DNA from: Ephydatia muelleri
Lineage: Eukaryota > Porifera > Demospongiae > Spongillida > Spongillidae
Assembly: GCA_013339895.1 (NCBI GenBank)
Contig: JABACO010000119.1
Coordinates: 32,537 to 96,536 of the forward strand
Length of the DNA stretch: 64,000 nt
Direction: 5' to 3'
The notes beneath the pieces were generated by a model. That model was not told the DNA's origin, searched no databases, and saw only the letters and a program-made list of their open reading frames with translations. The position numbers were made by a program, and so were the translations under genes. This document shows, in pieces, positions 20,311 to 32,103 of the stretch (position 1 is its first letter; every line of letters starts with the position of its first letter).

Positions 20311-21700
20311 TTAGTCACAATCTAATGTCACAAGAGAGTAAAAGCCTTTACCAAGGTCATGAGTTATCAGGCTTGGGCTCAGCCATTTGGGATCCATTTT
20401 CCTTCTGTGTTTACGCCTCCTGAAATCCTTGTGAAGCACCTCCATGCCCACCAGTGGAATAAACATAATAAAACGTGTGAAATTGATTTGTATGCATACT
20501 TGCACAAATGAGAAATTTGCATGGATTGGCATGCTTTCGGTCATATGCAGCTTTTTGCTTTTTCTGTGCAATTGATATGTTTTTCTCCACCCTCTCAAGT
20601 ATCTCCTGCCTTTGCTTATTGAGACCACCTAAAAAATCAAAAGGTTTGTGATCACATATACCAAAATGTATACAAGATATAGTTTTGCATAGAAAATACA
20701 CATCACCATTATGCTTACCGGCACAACACTTTCTGAAGACTTTGTGTAATTGCTCAACAATTGGCTTCCTGGATCCAAATATGTCAGCTCAATAGGAATG
20801 ACAGCCTTTCTGCCAAACATCAGGTTTGTGTGTAATGATGACTCGTGATGACTTGTATTGTATGCAAACACACATGCGTCAATCTTTCCTTGAACTGACA
20901 TATTTCACGATTATATTTTACAATGTTTGGTTCCACCTTTCATCTAACCCATTAGCCTGACAAGCCAATGTAAGAATAATCAGTATCAAACTCATGCACT
21001 GTATACACATTACCTGTGGATGGTACAGTGTGGTAAAATGATGCTTAATTCCTAAATATCTTCATCATCTCTCTGTCAAGATCGCTTTTGAATTCCCCTC
21101 CTTGGTCACTTGTCAGTAACCTGGGAAACCCATACGCATGAAAATCGGCCAACAAGGACAAAGAAGTACTTCATCAGTTTGGATATGATACTCTTGCACT
21201 ATGAAAATCAGCTAAATCACTCATACATGTACCTTCAGAAGTGATTTTGCAACTCCTGGAGCCTCTTTTGTTGGAAGCGGGACTGCGTCCTCCCACTTGG
21301 TGAAATAATCACTCAGGGCTAATATGTACCTATTTCCATGAACTGATTCAGGTGTTACAGGACCCACAAAATCTATTCTAACATGAAACCAAGGTGAATG
21401 TACAGGTACAGGGTGGAGTTCAGGTGGTGGTTGTCAACTTTGAATTGACACGCTGGCACTGATCACATGTGGAGATCTGTATAAGTACGAATAAATTAGA
21501 ATGGAATGCTTATATGGAATTACAAAACTCTTTGCATCTTCAGTCATGCCTTTCCAAGCAAATCTCTCCGTGATTCGGGCTAATGTTTATTTCAAACCCA
21601 TGTGTCCTGATGTAACATCGACGTGACTGGATAACACTATTTTTGTTCTTTCCTACTTTTGAGTACACGATCAAGGAGGTGGGCGTATTAAAAAATATTT
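20311..21700 (-). pseudogene. Intron-containing integrase gene remnant (GIN/Ginger-like)
   Basis: Reading leftward on the minus strand, conserved blocks are separated by introns with GT/AG borders. About 21700-21536: zinc-binding half with HVDVTSGHMG. 21477-21233: CDQCQRVNSKLTTTT, IDFVGPVTPESVHGNRYIL, SDYFTKW, donor GTACAT. About 21165-21014: LLTSDQGGEFKSDLDRE, then YHPQ before a GTAATG donor. 20956-20719: ANGLDERWNQTL, AYNTSHHESSLHTNLMFGRK, donor GTAAGC. About 20628-20495: RVEKNISIAQKKQKAAYDRK. About 20435-20311: VLHKDFRRRKHRRKMDPKW and DLGKGFYSL. All three acidic core residues remain. Frameshifts in the second and third blocks, and a stop in the first, break it. Introns inside an integrase fit host-domesticated GIN genes or Ginger DNA transposons better than a gypsy copy. 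Confidence 0.75.
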
Positions 21701-21867
21701 GGAACCCCGCCTTGGCCTATTAGTGCTGAATCGATTGTGACTGAATCGAATTTCCTGTTATGTTTTGATCTACAAATGCCATGCAGGTACATGTATGCGA
21801 AATTTCAGTTTCTGTATTCCCTCGTTCCATTCATTTCATTTGCCCCTCCTATTTTTGACCATTCGCA

Positions 21868-22060
21868 TGCAGGGGCGGATCCATGCAGGATTTTAGAAAA
21901 GGGGGAGTTGTAAAATAATATTCATTAAAGGGAGGAGGGTGCGAAAGGGGTAACCCTCCCGCCCAGCTAGTGGGTCTTAGGGAGCGCTGTAAGCTCCCCC
22001 AGCGGGGTCTGGTGAGGAGCCCCAGCCGCCAACGCATATCATGCGCAAACCACTACATAA
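21868..22060 (+). mobile_element. hAT (Tip100-like) left terminus
   Basis: It starts CAGGGGCGGATCC and continues ATGCAGGATTTTAGAAAAGG. A GC-rich subterminal part follows with GGAGCGCTGTAAGCTCCCCC and GAGCCCCAGCCGCC. These features are typical of Tip100-type hAT ends. No partner end was identified. Confidence 0.55.
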
Positions 22061-22567
22061 AACTGCGTAGTATTTATCAAATTACGATTACAAGAATTGC
22101 TAGATCTATGTACTACAATCGTCAAATAAGGATGTTTGAAACAGTTTTCTGGGATGGGCCTGCACGAATTCCTTGCAAATTTCATCAGCAGGTAGTCTTT
22201 CTTTATAGTGCATGATAATCAAAGCCTGATCAGAAAAGCGTTCTTCTGTCATAACCGATCTAGCGTATGCCTTGATCCTTCTCATTAAGGAGAAGGATCG
22301 TTCTGCTTTGTCTAATCAATTAGACAAACCTCTTCAAAAACGTCATGATACTGCCTTGCTGTGAGTTTGCTCGCCAGCAAAGAAAGGCCTCTCCTGTTAC
22401 CAAGAACTGCAATTGATGGGTGCTCATTTAAGCGCATCTGCTCTTCGCTGACTCTGCATGCATGCACGTGCATGCATGCTGGCTAAATGTATTATTTGCC
22501 CGATGCATGCCAAGCGCATGCGCGCCGCACATTCAGCACTGTCCGAGCAGTTGGCAATTAATCAGAT
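22061..22567. other. No gene recognised
   Basis: Mixed sequence with GCATGCATGC-type palindromic words around 22455-22520. Only short unrelated frames are present. Confidence 0.4.
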
Positions 22568-23030
22568 ATGCAGCAGGTCATCAGTGACATCAGCACGCAC
22601 AAGTTCGCCAGTAACATAGCCGTAGGAGGACCGGGGGAAGACGTCTTCTGCTTTTTAGGTCGCACGGAACAAAACGTCAACGTTCTTCCGTACCGACGGC
22701 GTGATTCGCTGCCTCACTTGCTTCAAGTATGACGAGACCAGCATATCTGTAGGGCAACGTGTGTGCGATTCACATCCAGCAACCTCTAGTTTCCATTCGG
22801 ACGAACAGGTCCGCACAGTTTACTTATACTCCAACTCCATGAACGGCGGCCGGTTCGCGGGAATCAGAGTGGTTACTGACAGGCAGGAATGCGAGGCGTA
22901 CGCGGGCAATTACACACCCAGAGCGGAAGACCAAGTCGAAGTCGCGGTTGGAACAGGGAAATGGAACGGAATATTTGGACGATCGGCAGTGGACATCGAC
23001 AGTTTTGGCGCAGCCATGTTGAATTATTAA
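22568..23030 (+). pseudogene. Jacalin-like lectin domain, probably frameshifted
   Basis: From ATG 22568 the first frame gives NIAVGGPGEDVFCFLG. The second frame, used from about 22690 to the stop at 23028, gives FFRTDGVIRCLTCFKYDE, NGGRFAGIRVVTD and GIFGRSAVDIDSFGAAM. Start GG.G..F.F, middle DGVIRCL...Y and end G.FGRSA..IDS.G match the layout of a jacalin-type beta-prism lectin of about 150 residues. The two parts are one base out of register, so this is either a pseudogene or an assembly error. The lectin assignment is by pattern only. Confidence 0.35.
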
Positions 23031-23159
23031 CCTTCCGCAGAAGCAAGGGTGTAAATATATTTTGCCACACAATGCACTCGTCATTGCTGCCATATAATAT
23101 TTCTGTGCATGTTAATCGCTGATAATGATGACTACATCTGTCATCGACACGGCGAAACA

Positions 23160-23500
23160 TGCATGTAGTCTCGTATCCAGACCCATAAATAAGGGCCTGG
23201 CCAATCTGTCGAGTTGTTCTGGTGCACCGGAATGTTGGCGCTCCAATCGATTTTCTGACGTATACTCTATGGTTAAAATTCCAAGAAATGTATGGAAAGT
23301 TGAACTTGTCCCTGGTTCGATCCAACTCTAAGGCCACTCAGGCAAGAGGCTGGTTGTATGAGGGTCCTGTAGACCAAGTGTATTTTATTGCAGACGTGTA
23401 ATGTATTTGTATTTCGAATAAGCATATGGAATGTTGAATTACGCCACTGCGTCCGTCGGTCAATTCCAACTTCTGATTGGAGCGCCAACATTTAGACGTT
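23160..23500. repeat. MITE-like end and local inverted words
   Basis: TAGTCTCGTATCCAGACCC near 23167 matches the arm of the hairpin MITE at 10066. TGTTGGCGCTCCAATC near 23233 recurs inverted as GATTGGAGCGCCAACA near 23476, which suggests an element of about 260 bp or more. No gene is seen. Confidence 0.4.
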
Positions 23501-23509
23501 TGATTGGAG

Positions 23510-24007
23510 TTACCTCTTGTACAATATGGTGGCAAGTTTTACTCGTTTAAATATTGCTTTGGTGAAAAAACGCTGGCATTCAATGTCACGTATGTATGGG
23601 CCATGGATTCCATCAGGAGTATAGTATTCAAGAATTGGTCTGACATAGTATATAAAGACTCGGCAAAGAGTAGAGATATCAAGCGTGCGAAGAAGACCTT
23701 TAATCAAAGGAGACCACCTTTGGAAAGCCTTTGCAGCGCAATACAAGCTGGGTTTAAAGTCAGCTGAGATATGAACACCCAGGTCACAAATAACGTAAAC
23801 TCTGTTTAACAGCGCTAGGACACCACTAAAGAGTAAGAAATGTTGGCAGAGTCATGCCCAAAGGATATTGCTCTGCATTTTTGAAAAGCGCTGCCAGATT
23901 TGCAACCACGTACAAAAATTTGACAACGCTAGGGATAAAGGTGAAAGTGGATCAGAAGACTGAGCAACATAGAGTTTTGTATCATCCGCAAATATTGCTG
24001 GTGGTAC
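23510..24007 (-). pseudogene. Non-LTR retrotransposon (LINE) reverse-transcriptase fragment
   Basis: The upstream part on the minus strand encodes PPAIFADDTKLYVAQSSD, containing the catalytic FADD of LINE reverse transcriptases. After frameshifts come DLGVHISADFKPSL and AKAFQRW, then LCRVFIYYVRPILEYYTPD and ECQRFFTK. The order FADD, then LG..., then YVRPILEY...Q..FT is the C-terminal half of jockey/CR1/L2-type reverse transcriptase. It has several indels and no endonuclease domain in view. It is a dead 5'-truncated copy. Confidence 0.8.
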
Positions 24008-24209
24008 CAAGCAATTAAGAAAAAAATGCATCCTAGACGGTTACGCATGCGCTACGTGTCTCAAGAACTGAATTCTATTCGTAAATCTCTAACAATGATT
24101 GTATTGTATCGAAAGGTGATGGTTAGGAACATCTTGATTTGGCACTTTATTCATAGCACCATGCAGCCGCTATACGAGAGTCAGAACGTCACTCAGTTTT
24201 ATAATATAG

Positions 24210-24285
24210 TGGCGGATCCGGGGGGGGGGGGGGGGGGTTTCGGGAGATTGCAACCCCCTCCCCCCCCCCCCCTCCCCACCCTACA
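24210..24285 (+). mobile_element. hAT-like terminus with G and C runs
   Basis: AGTGGCGGATCC is followed by a long G run, TTTCGGGAGATTGCAA and a C run. The GGCGGATCC-G(n) pattern is a hAT-type end. G(n) and C(n) here could fold together. Confidence 0.4.
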
Positions 24286-24299
24286 AACCCGCAATATAT

Positions 24300-25200
24300 T
24301 CAATTAAGAATTATTCCAAAGTAAAGATGGCTGAAATTCGTAATGCAACTGCAGCTGTATTGGCCATTCCTTGTCATTGTATACACGTTCATTTTTTTCG
24401 GCACTTCACTAGCTCATCATGTAATGCATGCACAGTAGTGACGCAGCACACCACATTGTGCACGCAGCTAAAAATACAAAACCTGACCATATACGGTATA
24501 CACAAAAGGCAAAGAAAGGCCACACTAAGCAGTATGGTAAGAATAAGGTGTTTTGAGTAGGGGGGGGGGGGGGGTCTTACATGTAGGTATGACTTTGGTT
24601 TTTACCCCTCTCAGAATATGGAGGGAATTAAGAAACATAGGAGAACTTAAATTTTTATACTAAGAGTAACCCCCTGTACATTACCCTTGAAGTTTTACAA
24701 AATACAAATGTATACATTGTGTATAATATAATCTCCACTCATAACACCATTTGTATGTGTACAACTAATAGTAATATTCTGCCTTCAATTTACATCTTTC
24801 ATTAATTTATAGGCATTAGCAGGAGTGCATGCAGTATCAGATTATGTAATGGAAGAAACACAGAAGTACAAGGATAGTCATTCATAGCACTCCTAATAAT
24901 GCAGCATCACTTTAAGAAATAGAGCTCTAGAAAGCATCTTACAATGCATGCCAATTGGTTGGTCACATGCTGAAGCTTGTCTAGAAAAGATGCAACATCA
25001 TCAAAGTGATAAAGTGTAACTGCACACGTCAGTGGCAAACAATTAAACCGCATAGCTTTCAAGCTAACAGACATGTTTTCTTAGGGGTTATATGCGTGTC
25101 AAATTCCTTGGACTTGTTCCAGGGCTTATGATCAAAGTCATGGATTATCAATCGAGTGATGCAATCAAGAGCTTGTTCTGTTACACTACTAGCAGTCATT
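24300..25200. other. No gene recognised
   Basis: Mixed AT-rich sequence with a G run at about 24560-24573. Short frames only. I can assign nothing else. Confidence 0.4.
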
Positions 25201-25204
25201 GTGG

Positions 25205-26240
25205 CATTCACAAGAAAATTTATATTTTGTCATGTCCAATTGCATGCTCAAGCTGGGACCAATGCTTTACTATCACCCGATTGAACATAAGACATGGATG
25301 AACATTGCAAAACAGTTGATTAGGTACTTTCTCTGTGCCAAGCTCTTTAGCAACTAACAATTCAACATCTGCTGTTTGATCAGAAATGACGAAATCAATT
25401 ATCACAAAAAGAACTTTTGCATCAACTCCACTAGCTTCCGATAGAATTTGCAAGGTTTTTAGCTTTAACTCCACAAGGTTAGGTTTAGACTCTGATGCAA
25501 TGCTCATGGTAGGTAGAGCTCTATACTTACCATTAATAATAATACCTTGCACTGTGAATGAGCGGACTCCTTGTTTCTTAGAACCATCATTTGCATATGT
25601 TATTGTAGATTGGATACAACCTCCGTCACTATTTCATTCAGTGCCATGGCTTCAATGCACTTTCCAACTTTTCTTGTCAGGAGGAGTGTCTATATCACTT
25701 TCAGCTCCTTCATCGTGATATTTCCAATTTCGTCCAAACATATTTATTGCTGTCTCAAAAACTGCAGCTTCTGCTTGGTTCTGTGACATATGAATGCAAC
25801 TGTTCAGTTTGTCCACCACCTCATAGTATTTGGTCTCACCTTTCGCATACTGCACCTAACATGTTGGTACTCTTCAGGCATTGAACTCAAAGCATTGCTA
25901 TTCTTATCTTCCATCACCTTCTTTTCCTTTCTTGGGCTTTGAAATTCAACATCCTCTAGTGTGTATAGCTCATCCGCACTATCACTAGTGTCTTCAGTAG
26001 TTTCTTTCTTCTGGCACAGCCATTGGCTGTTCAGCATTTACAGAGTGCCACATCCTCTCTAGAGCAAATAAATCATTATTTCGCCTTGTCATTGTTTTGG
26101 TCCATCGAGTGTCGACATGGTCTTGACAATACATTTTTCTCTCACCTCTTTGGTCTTCCAAAAACCTTCTTCTTTGACAAGCATTTTTACAAAAAATGTC
26201 AAACATTACTGCACTATCTTTATTGAAGGCTACGACTTTG
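25205..26240 (-). pseudogene. Unrecognised protein, decayed minus-strand coding segments
   Basis: Four overlapping minus-strand frames read as one broken protein. From right to left: CKNACQRRRFLEDQRGERK and HVDTRWTKTMTRRNNDLFAL; DTSDSADELYTLEDVEF; YYEVVDKLNSCIHMSQNQA and AVFETAINMFGRNW; then RALPTMSIASESKPNLVELK, LSEASGVDAKVLFVIIDFVI, QTADVELLVAKELGTEKVP and LFCNVHPCLMFNRVI. Amino-acid composition and length are protein-like, and the frames follow one another with small shifts. I do not recognise the family. A transposable-element protein of a multi-copy invertebrate family is my guess. Confidence 0.45.
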
Positions 26241-27922
26241 GCATCATAACTTTCTGCTGTCCCTAGTCTGAAGCAATTTCAAAAATCCTCATACAGTTTG
26301 ATAATGTGCTTTTTTATGTTCTTTGTTGAAATTGTATAGAGATTACAAAAGATCAAATGCTCCTGCAATACTGACGCCAACATATCGGCTGCCACTTCTT
26401 GACCATTGAGATTGTCCCGCGCGTACGAAGAAGATGATACATAACTTCAATTTCAGGCCTTTTTTGGTGGCAAAACAGTAGTCCACACGTCCAAGGCATG
26501 TTCACCCTCTAGACCTTGTTCCTATAAACATGCCATCTTCTGTTTCATTAATTCGCGGCAAAACTGTATACACGTGCGAACTTCAAGAGGTATGTACAGG
26601 GGAGGTTGTGAGGGGTTAAAATATATATTCACATTCAATATGACCCAGTAGGCCAGTACATATTTTTTTAAAAGTGTCATAAAGCCCCCCTCCTCCCCCC
26701 CCCTCCCCATTTTGAGGTAGTTACACACCAAAGGGTTAGCCAATTCCCGAACCGGTATCGGACAGATTCTGTCTACCCGCATATCTTGTCGTTCTGGTGT
26801 CACATTCAGCGTTTGCAGATAATAGGAAGAGATGAAGACAGCTACAGTGTTGCAGCGGTCTACCAGTTTTAGGTGGACGTGAAATGCAGACCGCTGACCG
26901 TGATCAATTATAGAACAATCAAACAAATTGTGACTCGCGACCGTCGGTTCGATTGCGGTCTTTGCACGTGACATATGAAGTCCCTTTTATGGTGTCAACA
27001 TGATCCTGTTACAAACAAGTGCGCTCTGATATCCTCTCAGACATGCGAGATAGCTGGGACCCGAGTAATGCTGTGTTCTTCATGCAGGCATCTGGCAGTA
27101 CCAGAAATTGACCATTGAACAGTGATTGATCCGCTGGAATGGTGCATGGTCTGATAATGCTGCACAGTTCCCCATTGTACTTACAGGGCCAAAAAGCACC
27201 TAGGAATTCCTGCATCATGTGCTCCCCCTCTGAAACAGCAAAAACATAACTGACAAAAAAAGGTGGGCGTGCTACACGAGCGACTGCACAACACCATGTT
27301 CCTACATCATAATCGGCGATTAACTTTGTGTATTTACCGTATGGTTACAACGGTCAAGATTGTGAACATCTAGGCCTACTGGCGATAGACCGTGATCTAT
27401 TGACTGTATATCAGATCGCGACAGCGGTCTTGATACAATACAAAATAACGGCGACCGAAGCTCGTGATCCAGCAATAAATCAATAAGACCGCGGACTGGG
27501 GTTGCGGCTATACAGTGAGAGGCATAGCGAAATACCATAGGATTGACTTCAGCATTGTCCCAGGACCTGCAAGGTAAACATATTGATATGAAATAGTCAA
27601 TTGACCAAGTGTACACACATAATTGACCTATATACATGTAACCATGTACATAAACCAGTGCATATCAATGTTACCTCCATTTAAACACCATTGCGCTTCC
27701 AAAGTGTCCGCGCAGAAGGGAACTCCGACACAATACTTTCAGTCACAGATTTATAACTACTAAAGTGCCAATTCTGGTGCACCCATTTATATTGCACTGC
27801 GATACAGTTATGTGTTAAAGTACATCACTGATTCCATAGCAACATCGGCCAGCACTCTGTGCGGATAATATGAATTTGGTGCCAAGTTCGAATTCAGTGT
27901 AGTCCAGCTCCAGACCTGACGC
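26241..27922. other. No firm gene; isolated minus-strand frames
   Basis: Frames at 26522-26974, 27009-27218 and 27320-27637 on the minus strand look partly protein-like (for example NAEVNPMVFRYASHCIAA), but no motif is recognised and they are not joined by clear splice sites. GACCGTGATC words recur near 26894 and 27390. Confidence 0.3.
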
Positions 27923-28980
27923 TAGGGTGTGTAACCAATTTTCAGGTTATTGTAGGAATCGATTATTCGCGATTACCTATTCGGTCGACTATGCACTTAC
28001 TAGAATAGCATGCAGGTTACCGATTGCAGAATTTTCTTTAGTCGAAATAACCGATTCTGTTTTTCTTAGTCGTGATTAGTCGATATTCGTTTCCTTCATA
28101 TGCAAAAATCGGAAGCTAATCGATTACCGCTTTTTGTATGCCCTTTGCTTTTCCCGCCTGTACAAAGGCACACTAATGGATTAATTAATCGGTAAAAAGA
28201 AACATTGTGATGTACATGTAATCAACGTACTTAGTCGCACGTCTGTGAAGGTAACCATCAGTGTCCTCCCTCAAAATACGTGCAGTGGGCACGGCTATTT
28301 AAATACGTTCGCACTTTCTCTGCAGTATTGTACATGTGCATTAATCAAACACGCTACGTACTCTTTTGCACACGTGACAGGTGTCCAAATACTCGCTACA
28401 CTGGCTCTTTTCCAGACGTTCGGCCATGACGTTCTTGTACATGTCTCGATTGGCGGCTTTGTCGTATGCGTGTAGCGGTGTTCCACCACGAGGTGGAACA
28501 CCGCTACAAGCTGACAAACTATTCATTTTCGTTTTTATCTCAGTAAACTATAATCTTATTACTCAGTGCGTTGGTAGCGGGGGACCACGTGTTTTTCGGT
28601 GGAAAAAAATGCTTCAGTCACAATCCGCCGTCATTGAATTATGGGTTTGGCGTAATATTGGCATGCTAATCGTTCTTAGTCCCTGTGGATCCTATCTTTG
28701 TTGTTTTAATGATTTAAAGTTGGAATAAGTAACTGATAGGCAATAAAACAGGCTATACTTGTATTAGTCTTGAGTAACTGTGATGTATCGTGCCATTATT
28801 TAAAAAAAGGACAAACCTGGAAAAACCTATAGGTAATCGTTGGCAAATTAATAGTGCATTAATCGCCAAAATCGATTTAATGTTTCTAATAACCGATTTG
28901 CAAATTGCTGAAAATCGATTGGACTTTTTTTCATAGTCAAGATAATCGATTTAGATTTATAAAAAAGTTTACACACCCTA
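27923..28980. mobile_element. hAT-like element with TAGGGTGTGTAA ends
   Basis: The left end TAGGGTGTGTAAC and the reverse complement of the right end TAGGGTGTGTAAA form a 12-bp inverted repeat. Flanks are CCTGACGC (27915-27922) and CCTAACGC (28981-28988), an 8-bp duplication with one change. Both halves are rich in AATCGATT words. On the minus strand near 28490-28380 a frame with NRDMYKNVMAERL and CHVCKRVRS could be a remnant zinc-finger region, which is uncertain. No transposase core is seen. Confidence 0.65.
28472..28509. repeat. Perfect hairpin, 17-bp arms
   Basis: TGTAGCGGTGTTCCACC and its exact reverse complement are separated by the four bases ACGA. It lies inside the hAT-like element. 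Such hairpins occur as internal structures of non-autonomous elements; its role is unknown. Confidence 0.85.
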
Positions 28981-28989
28981 CCTAACGCA

Positions 28990-29834
28990 ACGTCTCCTCC
29001 ATGATACATGCATGGTCGCAAGCATTGTATAGATACTGTTTACCTGTGACTGATGGAGTTTTCGTATTATTATATCAAACGCTTTTTTAAACAACGTTTT
29101 TGCGAGGGTACGTATGATACCTTTGAAAGATCATACTTCCCGTTATAAAATAGAACATGCAGGGTTTGTTGCCTGGGAACGTATTTCCGGGTTTGGTGAC
29201 CTCGAACTGCACTGCTAGATGTTTTTACGTGGTCTTTTGAATCATAGAATCGTTGTAGCCTAGTGATTATCTGTGGAAGGTTAGACGAAAACTGATACAT
29301 TGTCAAATTGATTCATGCATGTGACGCAATATACTGCTATTCCTATACCGATGTAGGTACGGGTATGTATTTTTCAAATTACATATTGTGCAACAACTTT
29401 CATATAGCCTGTCAGAGCAAATGAAATGAATTAAAATGATATGTGAAATGTCCATAAGTAATGACATAGTTATAGCGATTCAAACATTGGATTTTGCGGA
29501 AACGTTATCGCATAAAAAACTTGAGGTTTTTTATTCTCTTCGCTGTAGCAACTACAATCTATAATACAATCACACCAAAATTTTGTTACATGTCTTGCAC
29601 ACACATAAGATACTGTTATACATCGATTTCACTGATGCACAAATCATCAGTGATATAGTCAACTAAGAAATCATACAGAGTCATTGTAATATCATCTCCA
29701 TCTTCCCGTTTTTCTAATAGGTAGCTGTTCCTTTATACATTTTTATATTTTTAGATAACTTTACTGCTACAATTTTACTTTGATACAACACATTTGCTTC
29801 ATTAATAAACCATAAATGTTCGAAGTAGAGCCTA
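28990..29834. other. No gene recognised
   Basis: AT-rich sequence with one minus-strand frame at 29070-29306 that has no recognisable motif. Nothing else can be supported. Confidence 0.35.
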
Positions 29835-30830
29835 TCAATCATCAAGTTGTAACACTTTGTATTTTCTTTTGTAGCTTTCTTCAATGACTGCTAATTTTTT
29901 CTGGCTTTTTTCCAATAGCCGTTTATCATTAAGTGCATTTCTAAAGTGATTATCAGCTAATCCAACAGTTTTCTCTGCAAACATATTATATGCAGGGGCA
30001 GAGAGCGTTTGACTTGCCATAGGTGATGGAATGTTGGCATTACTTCTCTTCAGAACACGCTCTGTATTTTAGTGATGTATTTCACGCCTTCTATGAGCAG
30101 ACCTTATTTAAACCTTTGAAGTTATTTCATGCAAATGACCTGCGTTTTTTTATAATAAGTTTTTATTTGCCAACTGTTTCAAAGTGGTCTCTTTTGTTTC
30201 AACTCCTTTTTAGATTCTTTAAATGTGCACGCAAATATCTTTCAATAGTAACTTTTCTGCTGAAAGCTTAGGATTGTCATATTGCTTATTATATAACTGT
30301 TTGAAACTTTTGACTGAGCATTCGCTTACAATGAGTAATTCCTTTAGTTTCACTCTTTTGATTCCACATTCTTTGCAAGAAGTTCTTAATTTAGTCAATT
30401 GCAAAGGGGTTTGACATGCAGTACTTGGTAATTCATCAGGAGGGCACTCAAATGGTGTAGCAGGGGTTTGAATAGGAAATGGAAAATCCTTCTCTAATAG
30501 ATGAACAATATCCTCCCAAACCCTTTCAAGATGCTCTTCATTACTTTTTATTTTCTCCATGAGCTTTTGTATTGATGGCTGTAAAGCATTAATATTCCCA
30601 CATTCTCCTGCATGAATAAAAGCCACCATTGTGGCAGTTTCAACAATGCTTTGCTGCGCTATGTTGTTATATTGTGTGCACTACCATGCCATTTCTTATT
30701 GCTGAAACCTGTAGTAATAAGCCTCTTTAAATCTTCTGCAGTCTTCATCCTAATTTGGAAAGTCAACAAATTCATACACACCAACAAGATCGTTGCAGCA
30801 AATAGAGCACACTAACATGTTACATGCAGG
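29835..30830 (-). pseudogene. Unrecognised protein, decayed minus-strand coding segments
   Basis: Successive minus-strand frames read, from right to left, CSICCNDLVGVYEFVDFPN, then RMKTAEDLKRLITTGFSNKK, then the 136-residue frame at 30629-30219 with SIQKLMEKIKSNEEHLERVW, ECPPDELPSTACQTPLQL and CKECGIKRVKLKEL, and last LADNHFRNALNDKRLLEKSQ. Cys pairs (CSIC, CKEC) suggest zinc binding. Frame changes between the blocks show decay. It may belong to the same kind of element as the 25.2-26.2 kb segment, but that link is not shown. Confidence 0.4.
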
Positions 30831-30839
30831 GTTGTAAAC

Positions 30840-32100
30840 ACACTGGAAAGTACATGCGATAGTTCCGTTTTCACGGCAACGTCCGATGATCATATATTTC
30901 ATTATTATAATTATACATCTGGGGACGAGTCATAACCTGGGGTATGGCCTGAAAAATATGGTATTTTCATATTATAGCAAAACTGCATTTATAGCTACTT
31001 CTGTTTTTGGTAGCTCGAAGATTATGGTAGTCTTTATTCTTTGCTGATGTACTCAAAATTAAGCAATGCTCTTCAAAGCCATTTTAGATGGGCAGTGCTA
31101 AACCACCTAATAAAGTTTGGCGTGGGCTGGCTTGATGAAATACACGTGTCATATCTAAACAAATAGGCTGTTGGATAACAGCTTGGGCATCAACCAAAGT
31201 TCGTGAGCATATACATTACAACCTCAGGAGTACGTACATCTGATCCATTTCCTGGTAGTTCGAAGCACAAAAATATCTAAAGGGTACATATTTACGCCAG
31301 AAATATTGAACAAACCGTTTCGAATAACCAGAGCTGTATCACAGCATAGACAATGTAAGGACATACCGATAAATCCCGAAACGGTCCAAAACAGCGATCA
31401 AACTAATACAAACCAGTCCTGAGTGACTCGAATATGATGTACCTGAACAGTTAGCAACCCGCGTCACAATTTTTACCTAAAATTGGATCACCAATTTTTC
31501 GGTACTCGTACATGAAATATGCCCATACCTACCATTGCCAATGGGTTAACACATGTCCTCTAGTACATCCATTTGCTTTATGGCTACTATACATGTATAG
31601 CGGTGGTAACCTCATCATTATAGCTCAATGCCTGGCAACCTGGCTTAGTTTAGTGATACATGACTATAACACTTGTAGGATTTGTAGGCCACACGAGACC
31701 AATGCCATACAATTTATTTTAAACCTGACCATGATTCCATGAGTACCAATGATAATAAATAACCTCAGTAGTCGGCTGGCTAATTGACAAAACCTATTCG
31801 GAAATATCCTCGATTTAGTTTTTTTAATATTTGATTTTAATATTTTAAAAAACATGGATTAGTTTTTTTTAAAATCGATATTCATTGTCTAGGGGAGGTT
31901 ACTAATCCTACCCCATCATATGTCAATGTACTGCTTTGCCCAGCTCGGATAGACTCTGGTAACTTTGGTGCACCAACACAACACTACACCTAGAGTTTCT
32001 ATCACTAGGTTGGCGGTAAAGTTGACCTCTATTATGCATGTTTGCTGGCACATGCACACACGCACACAGATGCATACATGCACACACACACACCTTATGG
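30840..32100. repeat. Non-coding stretch with an AATCGATT-type repeat piece
   Basis: Around 31800-31920 the minus strand reads GTAACCTCCCCTAGACAATG then AATATCGATTTT. It resembles the GTAACCTCCCCTGCATAATG / AATCGATTTTT block in the ankyrin introns. Otherwise no gene is recognised. Confidence 0.4.
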
Positions 32101-32103
32101 TGA

